Assembly: GCA_947579605.1 (NCBI GenBank)
Contig: OX388314.1
Span: forward strand, 3,906,001 to 3,970,000
DNA from: Athripsodes cinereus
Lineage: Eukaryota; Arthropoda; Insecta; Trichoptera; Leptoceridae
Length of the DNA: 64,000 nt
Reading direction: 5' to 3'
Part shown: piece after piece, positions 1-9,600 of the stretch
Numbering within the stretch: position 1 is the first letter of the stretch
Layout of the letters: each line of letters begins with the position of its first letter
Translations under genes and position numbers: made by a program
Notes under the pieces: model-generated
Seen by the model: the letters and a program-made list of their open reading frames with translations, nothing else
Databases searched by the model: none
What the model was told of the DNA's origin: nothing

Positions 1-1475
1 ATATTGTTATCATTGTTCATCATTATATTATTAATGTCGTTTGTTCAAATGAGATATTACATACAGTTTGTTCATAAAAAATAGGAACTTGACATTAAAT
101 GCTTCTTGAAATTTAATTTTCATGCATATTTTAAAAATCGGATAAAAATAGATATATTTCTTTTGACATGAATATTATTTAATTTGCTGAGATAAATAAA
201 CTTGAGGTCATTTTGTGGACTTTAAAAGTTTTTTTTTATTACAATGCTATTTAAATAATTTCAACGAAATATTGTTTGTAATTAATTTTCAGTAAAACAG
301 GGTACCTTCTTATTTCGTATTAAATTATACTTAATGGAAGATTCTAGTTTATTTCCTATATTTGTAAGAGGAACGTTAAGGGCTAATATACTAAAAACAA
401 AGCATACATCATTATTTTTACTTAATTTGGTAACTTTACCAAAAACACTGTAAACAAATTAATTAATAATATTGGGGAAAAGAAATCCTTAAAAATTGCG
501 CAATGAGGTGGTTGGCAGCCCAATGGCAGAATTTCGAACTTTCAATCGGTGGATACCGGGTTCAAATCATACCAGAAACATATTGCTGTAAAGATGTTTG
601 AGTGTATCTTGATTTATATAAGACGCAGATTATAATAATTATTGAAAATATTTTAAATTCTGCTGGGACCATATCAGCTTATGAAATGTTTTAAAAAATA
701 AATTACCCGAATCGCGAAGTAATGGGATAGTCTTACGGTATGATCAAACGGTGCACAGTGAAAGTTTTTATGGAATTTGACACGCGTGTGACAATTTTTA
801 AATACTGTCACTCAAATCGTGCAAATTTTATGTATATTTTTTGTTAAATAACCAAAGTTATATAAGTGTGATAATCTCGTAACTACATTATAACAATTGA
901 AAATTATTGTATTAAATTAAACCGACAAAGTTAATTAATTACTACCACTAAGGTTTCGTAACTTTTTGGTATTAAAAATGACAATATGTATGTTATTTTA
1001 ATAGAAAAATAAGGCGAGTGTACACTGTGACAATGCCCGAAACAAAATTGGCATTAAATATTAAAAAGTCCGAAATGTTTACAGAATAATGTTATGTTCC
1101 GAGAAGTAATGACCGATTTATACTAAGACCGAAATATTTTTAGTGCTGATACAATAAAGCTACCATTGGTGCCAATCAAATTGTTACTTTGATTTAAAAT
1201 GACTTATTTGAATATTTTTGATTGACTTGTAGGTAATAATTATCTCACATACACTTATTTTACCTGTAATACTGTTCCTGATATGACACATTTATTGTGT
1301 AGTTTTTTGTTGTTTTTTTTTTCTGTTTTTAATATGATTGTTAACATGTCAAAGGCTAACGCCGTAGATATATGAAATAAATAAATAAATAAAATCGTTT
1401 TACCAACTTGCCAAAAGCCTACAAAAACTTCGAGATTTTCCTGCAAAAAAGTAGGTCTCACACAATTTTCTGTGA
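1..1475. other. AT-rich intergenic stretch
   Basis: No open frame of interest and no strong repeat signature was seen. A weak tRNA-like patch near 490-600 is listed separately. Confidence 0.6.
490..600 (+). repeat. Possible relic of a tRNA-derived SINE
   Basis: A box-A-like stretch (GGTTGGCAGCCCAATGGCAG) is followed about 35 nt later by a box-B-like GGGTTCAAATC. The cloverleaf is not foldable in full and no second copy was found in the window, so this is a weak call. Confidence 0.25.
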
Positions 1476-1479
1476 TTTT

Positions 1480-1565
1480 TTAATGTCCTGTTAAAAGCAG
1501 GATATTCATAAAATATCGTGAATAAGACATTTTGCCACTTAATCCTGAATATATTATTTTTTCAT
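1480..1565 (+). repeat. Family A dispersed repeat, internal fragment
   Basis: It matches the middle of the roughly 245-bp family A repeat: the TGTCCTGTTAAAAGCAGG block, then AAGACATTTTGCC and a TCCTGAAT block. Both the CCGTGG end and the (TAG)n end are missing. Confidence 0.4.
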
Positions 1566-2138
1566 TTGTACCTATATTCAACATGTATGTTTTTAAACAG
1601 TTATTCTGCTGACTTCCCTATTTTTGGGATGGGCTGTGACATTTTAGTTAGATATTCAAATGCAAACAGATAATAGTTGCATAGCCAAATTAAAAAAAAA
1701 TTAGCTAAAAAAATATTTCGGACTTTGTTCTTTCTGGCAGCCATTTTTTATTCACGATATTAACAAATGAACACATTTAATCAACATTCACATGTTTTTT
1801 TTTGCCGACAACGTGTTAACATTTCTCACGTTCCTTGAACAATTGTTATGGTAATTTTATTAGATTGTAAGTTTGATTAGTTTGTGACACGGTAATAGAA
1901 ACAAAAACAAAAGAAAAGCGAACAAAAAAAAACAATTGCAAATGAAACAGAACATTTTCTATTTTGCGTTATGCAACTTATTGTATATATGAATACTTGT
2001 GGACACCTATTTGAATACTTGTAGATATCTCTAGATATCTATTACATATACTTGGAGTAACCAGCTAGTGATCTGGATTTGTATGAATATATACGACTCC
2101 TATACATAAAAAAACACAAAAGACACATCATCAAAAGA
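1566..2138. other. Intergenic, nothing recognised
   Basis: AT-rich with short homopolymers. No supported gene or repeat. Confidence 0.5.
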
Positions 2139-2139
2139 A

Positions 2140-2300
2140 ACGACAGTATCAAAGGAAAGTCTCTATCCAGGCGATGAAGTCATTGTATGTTGTGTTCAAC
2201 ATTAACATTCAAATCATTCAACGATTTTATAGCCTTGCCAACAGGAGAGTTTGGGATTATGTTTGTTCTGCTATTCGATAGATAAAAAAGCATAGGTATG
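2140..2300 (-). pseudogene. LINE reverse-transcriptase C-terminal scrap
   Basis: Read on the minus strand, this stretch gives a peptide with an RTN..PNSPVGKAI..LNDLN pattern. That resembles the end of Jockey/CR1-type LINE ORF2 proteins, where an RTN..NSP motif precedes the last residues. It is short, lacks any catalytic motif, and the call rests on that pattern alone. Confidence 0.3.
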
Positions 2301-2875
2301 TTCTACCTTTATGAACATAATAGGTATAAACAAACTGTGGCGATTGTTGTAATAAAGAGCATTTCTAATATTTGGACCATCGATATATTCTGAATCAACC
2401 AAACATAGTTTTTTATAAATGTATCTACAACGAGGGACTCAAGGGAGATGAATAATCATAAAGCTATCTCTTACTTATTGCTAGGTTATTTATATTTCTA
2501 CTAAAATTTATAGTAGGTACATACATACATCAATTTACTTACCTTCAGAGTAGGTACAGTAATGTGTTTACAAAAACAATTATAACAATCACACTCCTAT
2601 ATTGACCAACACTTAGGCAGAACAATGCCCTCTCTTGCATCACACTACATATTGTTGAATTAAATCATTAATTATAATACATAGTACAGTTGATAAGTAC
2701 TTGTAAAAATAATGGACGTTAGAAGCGTTTACAATGAGTTCACATAAAGACAACTGACCAGTGATAAAACAATAATTCTTATTTTGAAATTATATAGTCC
2801 AATCAGAATGCAACTTTAAAATGATTCTGAAATTTGATTGGTTATACTAAACTTCATATTTTGGTCACATAATGA
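2301..2875. other. Intergenic, nothing recognised
   Basis: AT-rich. No supported gene or repeat. Confidence 0.5.
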
Positions 2876-2879
2876 GAGG

Positions 2880-3107
2880 AGAAAAATATACCATCCTATG
2901 ACAGGTCAAAGAAGAGAAGATTGAGGGGCGTAGAGGGGTTGGAAGAAGGCGACTTTCCTGGCTGCAGAACATACGCGAGTGGACCGGGATGAGAGGTGTG
3001 GAGGAGCTGTTTCGTGTTGTCTAGAACAGGAAGGATTTCTCCCAGGTGGTTGTCAACGTCGGGGGGACCCGACAAGACACGTAGAGAAGAAGAAGAATCC
3101 ACACATA
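2880..3107 (+). pseudogene. 3' remnant of an RTE-like LINE ORF2
   Basis: The plus strand encodes the terminal segment typical of RTE-like LINE proteins. It has a GRRRLSWLQNIREW block, a following GMRGVEELFRVV block, and NRKDFSQVVVN after a stop. An in-frame TAG and lost upstream sequence make it a 5'-truncated, dead copy. It ends in a short GAA run, consistent with the simple-repeat tails of RTE elements. The upstream catalytic domains are absent. Confidence 0.55.
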
Positions 3108-3122
3108 AATATTCTAATGCGT

Positions 3123-3168
3123 TCGTATGTATGTATGTATGTATGTATGTATGTATGTACGTATGTCC
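3123..3168 (+). repeat. (GTAT)n microsatellite
   Basis: About ten tandem GTAT units, with one C interruption near the end (GTACGTATG). It lies just downstream of the LINE remnant. Confidence 0.9.
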
Positions 3169-3709
3169 TCAATGGACTCTGAAATAAAGAAAGACAGAAG
3201 TAAAATAATACACTCTATACGAGGTCTCATCTCCTGGGCACGTTCAAGGCCAAAAACATTTTAAATACCTTATATATTGATAAAGATATTACAATTTATG
3301 TCACAAAATTGGCAACCAAATGTATGATAAACTATGAAAGTTTTTGTAAGTAGCAATATTCATGGTCGAACATTTTTCAGTGTATTGAATTAATTTCACA
3401 ATGGATGTAACGAGAAATACATCAGTACTGAAACTAAACATTTGGGGATTATTTTGGTTATAAATTATTGTGTTTGGTTATGATAAAAACTCCTGAATTA
3501 TGCGAGTTAAAATTGCATATTTTTGACATCTTGGGCTAATTTCATAATGGCCGACATGAATGACATAGAATCCAATACATTAATATTTTGGTTGGTACAT
3601 CGGTTCATTTGTTTGTTTGTTTTTTGGCTTTTATGTCCTCTGTACGATATGTCTCATCCAGTATGCGAGCTGAAAACATTTAATAAGTATTCTTTTATAA
3701 AGATTTAAT
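3169..3709. other. Intergenic, nothing recognised
   Basis: No supported gene. The small plus-strand open frame at 3523-3708 has no recognisable domain and is probably fortuitous. Confidence 0.45.
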
Positions 3710-3908
3710 TTATAAATCATAATGTATCAACAATCTTTTGTCGATGTTTTGTAAAATCACAAAACTCTCATATTATCTACAACAATCGACAATATGTGTT
3801 CTTATTTTATAAATCATAATGTATAAATCAACAATCTTTTGTCGATGTTTTGTAAAATCACAAAAATCTCATATTATCTACAACAATCGACAATGTGTTC
3901 TTATTTTA
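3710..3908 (+). repeat. Two-copy tandem duplication, unit about 97 bp
   Basis: Copy 1 starts at 3710 and copy 2 at 3807, both with TTATAAATCATAATGTAT. The copies differ by a short insertion (about 4 bp) and a few substitutions. Each unit also contains CAACAATC...GTCGATG and ACAACAATCGACA blocks that are partly self-complementary. Confidence 0.9.
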
Positions 3909-4083
3909 CTGTAGGATATTCTGAGTTTCTTCTTATTTCTAAATATAGTTATCTGTTATATCAAACCCAGAGAATTTCGAAAGATTTATCATATCAAATG
4001 AAATCTATCATTTTTTTAATAAAATTATCTCATAATATGTCATCATAATAATAAGTATACCAACCCATAAGATAACATTATTT

Positions 4084-4521
4084 CTAAAACTTGCATTAAT
4101 ATATTATAATATGGTGATATTTATGTAGGTAGGCACTTTCATTACCTACATATTATTATGCTTGCATTAATTAGATTTTTATACCATTCCAACTGAGTAC
4201 ACACTATCACTTTTCCAAATTTAAAATAACAAATTGTAAAAACAAATGCTGGTTAAACTTATGTATAGAATGCTTTTTTCAATATCTTTCATTTCAGTAT
4301 TTGCCTAAAACTTGCATTAAATATAATATGGTGATATTTATGTAGGTAGGCACTTTCATTACCTACATATTATTATGCTTGCATTAATTTGATTTTTATA
4401 CCATTCCAACTGAGTACACACTATCACTTTTCCAAATTTAAAATAACAAATTGTAAAAACAAATGCTGGTTAAACTTATGAATAGAATGCTTTTTTCAAT
4501 ATCTTTCATTTCAGTATTTGC
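4084..4521 (+). repeat. Two-copy tandem duplication, unit about 221 bp
   Basis: Copy 1 begins at 4084 and copy 2 at 4305, both with CTAAAACTTGCATTAA. Each holds a small inverted repeat (TGTAGGTA...TACCTACA). Divergence is only a few bases plus a short indel, so the duplication is recent. Confidence 0.92.
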
Positions 4522-4696
4522 CTTTGTTGTATGCTGTTATACGAAGTATGTATCGACTTTTAAACCACTCAACAAAACTTATTGATAAAAACGAAATATA
4601 TTAACTAGATTATTTAAAATCTACAAGTTGTTTGCGTTTATTATGACCCATTGTTTACGAAATGTTTTGACGCTTTTGACAGATGGTACGCGCGAT

Positions 4697-5139
4697 CAGT
4701 GGTCTCGAACGTCATTGTCCAATATCGGTAAAACTATGCGCTAAAATCGGTATATTTGTACCCAAATGTACCTGAAATCGGTATTTGTCCGAAGAACTAC
4801 CATATTTCAATATTTTACTAAATGTACCGGGTATTTGTACTGACGATGTCAATACCGGGTACTTTCCTTTTCAGAAAATTTCTACCTCCCCCGTCGCCGA
4901 ATTTTCAAAATGGTATAGGAATTTGGAATATTTCAAAAACTCCTCGGTTTTCTTAAAGAATATTTTCTCGCAGTACCTTTTTCTACAATGTATCGGGTAT
5001 TTGTACCGACGATGTCAGTACCGGGTACTTTCCATTTTAGAAAAAAAATCGGTAGATTACTAGACCATTTCGGTACATCGATAAAACACGGCCCAATTTC
5101 GGTATAAATACCGAAAAATTGGTAGGTTCGAGACCACTG
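4697..5139. mobile_element. hAT-type MITE with perfect 8-bp target duplication
   Basis: The 443-bp element starts CAGTGGTCTCGAAC and ends with its reverse complement GTTCGAGACCACTG. It is flanked on both sides by the identical 8-mer CGCGCGAT (4689-4696 and 5140-5147). CAGTGG termini with an 8-bp duplication are characteristic of the hAT superfamily. It encodes no transposase. Internally a block of about 45 bp around GGGTATTTGTAC...GACGATGTCA is present twice (near 4828 and 4997), so the interior grew by duplication. Confidence 0.9.
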
Positions 5140-5147
5140 CGCGCGAT

Positions 5148-5384
5148 AAACAATCAAATATCGACGTCGGTTCTTTGATACCTCTTATGTGCTGCAAACC
5201 AAATTTAAAACAATTTAAAAATTGGTTTGAAGCGCATAAGAGGTTTCGTAGAACTATATTTTTAATGGCTAAAACTAATATAATATTATTTTGTTCTCAG
5301 ATTTGGTAGATTCCTACTTTTTTGGTAGTTTTCGAAGTATTGGCAACAGTGTTTAGCAGTTTTAATTTCATTGATAGATTGGTA
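5148..5384. other. Intergenic between the hAT MITE and a related fragment
   Basis: Nothing coding. Near 5175-5245 there is a partly self-complementary pair of blocks (CCTCTTATGTGCTGCAAACC and its approximate complement GGTTTGAAGCGCATAAGAGG). Confidence 0.4.
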
Positions 5385-5600
5385 TTTCAATGAGCTTGGT
5401 CGGTAACCGGTAGATAAAGTATCGGGTATTCGTTAAAAGTACCCGATACTTAATGATTCGAGTAAATATTCTTTAAGAAAACCGAGGAATTATTGAAATA
5501 TTTCAAAATTTCTATGCCATTTTGAAGAACTTAATAATTTTTAGCCTCCACAAGCAGTAGTTTCGTAAAATAAAATTTGGTCACACTGGTTCTCACTACA
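5385..5600 (-). repeat. Diverged, inverted fragment related to the hAT MITE
   Basis: The block AATATTCTTTAAGAAAACCG near 5466 is the reverse complement of internal sequence of the element at 4697-5139. Cognate GGTATTTC/CCGATAC words surround it. It ends near TGGTCACACTGGTTCTCAC. Clear terminal repeats are lacking, so this is a decayed relative. Confidence 0.5.
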
Positions 5601-6110
5601 ATAATTATTATAAATGTTTGATACAACAATATGTATTGATAATTAGGTAAAAATGAAAAAAAAAAATCTTAATCCACGTACCACCACATATAATAATTTA
5701 AGACATATCTGATAAAATATTTTTTATGTCGTACGATCGCCGTATTTTCAAGTTTTGCAACACTGTGTAAGAAAAAAAAGAATGTGGCGTCACTTTTCAT
5801 ATCAACCAATCAGAGCAAAGCAAATTACGCGTACCTTTTGAAAGGACTTTGTTATAGTCTTATTTAATTAATATATTCTTCAATATTTTCTTTGTATTTA
5901 TGAAAATTTTGTTATAAGGTAAGAACATTAATATTAGTTTACAGTAAGTACACACATATTGTGGGAAATTAAATTTATCTAAATAAATGAAAAATTCTGT
6001 TTATGTTCCCTCCTAAAAATTTCTTTGACTACAATTTTCATTTCTAATACTTTCAAAATTGTATTTTATTGTTCAGATTATGTTTAATTCTACTTTTTCA
6101 TTTTTTAGGC
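5601..6110. other. Intergenic upstream of the Helitron gene
   Basis: No supported gene. The stretch ends in a pyrimidine-rich run and TTTTTTAGG, which resembles a 3' splice site ahead of the duplicated block at 6111. Confidence 0.35.
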
Positions 6111-6528
6111 TTGAAAGCACAGAGGACTACAATACATAAACGTGTTCCTATGTAATACCTACAATTATATTTTTTTCGTAAGAAGTAAGTTTTGTAATGA
6201 ACTATTGTACGGAAAGTATTATATTATTTATTATCATATTGCCAGTACTTCTAACATAAATTTTATTATATACCTTTTTTAGCTAAAAAAGCATCTTAGA
6301 TTCACTTGGATGTACATAGATTGGAAGCACAGAGGACCACAATACATAAACGTGTTCCTATATAATACCTACAATTATATTTTTTTCGTAAGAGGTAAGT
6401 TTTGTAATGAACTATTGTACGGAAAGTATTATATTTATTATCATATTGCCAGTACTTCTAACATAAATTTTATTATATACCTTTTTTAGCTAAAAAAGCA
6501 TCTTAGATTCACTTGGATGTACATAGAT
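6111..6528 (+). repeat. Two-copy tandem duplication, unit about 210 bp
   Basis: Copies start at 6111 (TTGAAAGCACAGAGGAC) and 6321 (TTGGAAGCACAGAGGAC) and end at about 6320 and 6528. Each unit carries a TTTTTTCGTAAG donor-like word and a CCTTTTTTAG acceptor-like word. The pair lies 150-570 bp upstream of the Helitron start codon and could hold untranslated leader exons. That reading is speculative. Confidence 0.85.
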
Positions 6529-6676
6529 AAGGAGTGAATAAAGAAAGTCCTTTCCTGTGAGTGAGCTTATTAAAGGTGAATATTGTTTGTTTATGATCAT
6601 AATTGATATTCAGTTTACATTGTGTTTCCAAGTGTATACAATTATTTTATTACATTAAACTTCCTCTGTTTTAAGA

Positions 6677-9600
6677 ATGCCACCAAAAAAATCTTCTCTT
6701 GGAAGACGGACTCCTGGTGCCAAGAGGAAAACGAGTGATAGGGAGAATGAAGACCAAGAACAGAGGGAAGCTAGACTAAATTCTTTGAGAGAATATGCGG
6801 CAGCTTCAAGATGTGATGAGACTGATGAGGAACGAGAGTGGAGACTGGAAAAGGAACGTGAAAGAATCTCTGATTTGAGATCGAATGAAAGTGTAGCTGC
6901 ACGAGAGAAGAGATTGAATGAACTACAAGTATATGCCAGTACGTCTAGAAATACAGAGAATATGGAAGAACGTGAAAGAAGATTGAATGAACTCCGAGTA
7001 TATGCCAGTACGTCTAGAGATACAGAGAATATGGAAGAACGTGAAAGAAGATTGAATGAACTCCGAGTATATGCCAGTACGTCTAGAGATACAGAGAATA
7101 TGGAAGAACGTGAAAGAAGATTGAATGAACTCCGAGTATATGCCAGTACGTCTAGAGATACAGAGAATATGGAAGAACGTGAAAGAAGATTGAATGAACT
7201 CCGAGTATATGCCAGTACGTCTAGAGATACAGAGAATATGGAAGAACGTGAAAGAAGATTGAATGAACTCCGAGTATATGCCAGTACGTCTAGAGATACA
7301 GAGAATATGGAAGAACGTGAAAGAAGATTGAATGAACTCCGAGTATATGCCAGTACGTCTAGAGATACAGAGAATATGGAAGAACGTGAAAGGAGATTGA
7401 ATGAACTACGTGTACATGCCAGTACTTCTAGAGATTTAGAAAGCAATGAAGAATATCAGACAAGATTGAATGAAACCCGTGAAAGAATGAGTCAAGTAAG
7501 AATGCGTGAATGGAAGAATTTGAAGTTGTCAGCGTTCTCCTATAATAAGAATTTAGACTATGCAAATGACATAAAATCCATGTCAGTTGTATGCAGATAC
7601 TGTGATGCTCTGAAATGGGAGGGAGAAACTCCAGGTATGTGTTGTTTATCTGGCAAAATAAAGTTACCATTACTACAAATGCCTCCAGAACCATTAAATT
7701 CATTGTTTTTTTTAAACGACAGTAGAAGTAAAAGTTTTTTAAAAAATATTCGCGCCTACAATTGTGCGTTCCAAATGACATCATTTGGAACAAACCAGGT
7801 TAGTGACGAAAGATATATGCCAACATTCAAAATTCAAGGTCAGATATATCACAGGATTGGATCTCTGCTTCCTGTTGAAGGAGATACACACAAATTTTTA
7901 CAAATCTACTTTGTAGGTGATAACGAATTAGATGTAAGATGTAATAATTTCCCCAATTTAGATAGAGAGACATTACAAGTTATTCAGCAAACACTCCACC
8001 AAAACAATACATATATAAAAGATTTAAAAACATCACTTGAAAATCATCTGTCCAACAATGATGATTATAAAATTGTAATAGAAGCAGACAGAAGACCAGC
8101 GGGTGAACATCGTGGAAGGTACAATGCGCCTTCCACAAGCGAAGTTGCAGTAATAGTAGTAGGGGAATCATGCGAGAAACGAGACATTGTCTTGAGACAC
8201 CGTAATGATACATTGCAGCGAATATATGAATCACACAGAGCTTATGATTGTTTACAGTATCCATTGATATTTTGTCGAGGTGAAGACGGTTACCATTTTC
8301 TAATGTATCAAGTAAATCCTGTAAATGGTGAAGCAACAAACAAGAAAGTAAGCTGCATGCAGTATTATGCTTATCATTTACAAATAAGAAATACTGCCAA
8401 AAACCATTTACATTTTTGTCGCCAACTGTTCCAACAGTATTTAGTGGACATGTACGTCAAAGTTGAAACTGAAAGACTCATATTCATTAAAATGAATCAG
8501 TCAAAACTACGAAGTGAAAACTATGTTCATTTGCAAGATGCTATTCGGAATGATGGGCACGCAAATAATGTTGGGCAAATGGTGATTTTGCCATCCAGTT
8601 TCACTGGAGGACCACGTTATATGCATGAGAAAACGCAAGATGCCATGACCTACGTTCGAAACTTTGGAAGACCTGATTTATTTATAACATTTACAACTAA
8701 CCCAAAGTGGAAGGAAATAACAGAAGCTTTATTAAGCGAACAGAGTGCGCAGGATCGACCTGACATAGTAGCAAGAGTCTTCCGACTAAAAGTGAAGAAC
8801 ATGATACATATAATAACCAAAGGTGAGATTTTCGGTCCCACTAGGTGTTATATGTACTCAGTAGAATGGCAAAAACGTGGCCTCCCACATGTTCACATAC
8901 TTATATGGCTACAAGACAGGATTCGCCCACAGCAAATAGACTCGCTCATATCTGCCGAGATTCCTGACCCGCAGGTTGATCCTTTACTGCATGATGTAGT
9001 AAAGAGCAATATGATCCATGGTCCCTGTGGGCATTTGAATCCCAGCTCTCCATGTATGGTGAATGGGAAATGTTCTAAACGTTATCCCAGAAAATTATTG
9101 AAACATACCCAAACCGATAATAATGGATACCCTTTATACAGACGCCGTAGTGTAGAAGATGGTGGTTTCACTACTACCATCCAAACAAGGTCAGCGAGTA
9201 TAGAGGTGGACAACAAATGGGTCGTCCCATATTGTGCCGTGTTATCCAGGAGATTCCAAGCTCACATTAATGTGGAAGCATGTCAATCGGTGAAATCTAT
9301 AAAATATGTTTGTAAATATATAAACAAAGGCTCAGATCAAGCCACATTCTCCCTATCAGATACTGACGAAGTTCAGACTTATCAAACAGGAAGGTATGTT
9401 AGTTCTTCAGAGGCAGCATGGAGACTTTTGGACTTTCCCATACATGAGAGATATCCACCTGTCTTTCCTTTACATGTACATCTAGAAAATGGTCAACGCG
9501 TGTATTTCACCGAAGGTTCTATTCCAGATATAACTTCACCACCAAAAACTACTCTTACCGCTTTTTTTGAACTGTGTACTGTCGATGCTTTTGCAAAGAC

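Noticed and set aside
490..600. A functional tRNA gene
   Set aside because: Only box A/B-like words are present. The acceptor and anticodon stems do not pair.
4785..5063. 92-residue frame and the overlapping minus-strand frame
   Set aside because: They lie wholly within the hAT MITE and reflect its duplicated interior.
6893..7444. CRISPR-like regular repeats
   Set aside because: The units are contiguous with no spacers, lie inside a coding frame, and the context is eukaryotic.
6655..7446. 263-residue minus-strand open frame
   Set aside because: It is the antisense of the Helitron 69-bp repeat array. The repeat simply lacks stops on that strand.
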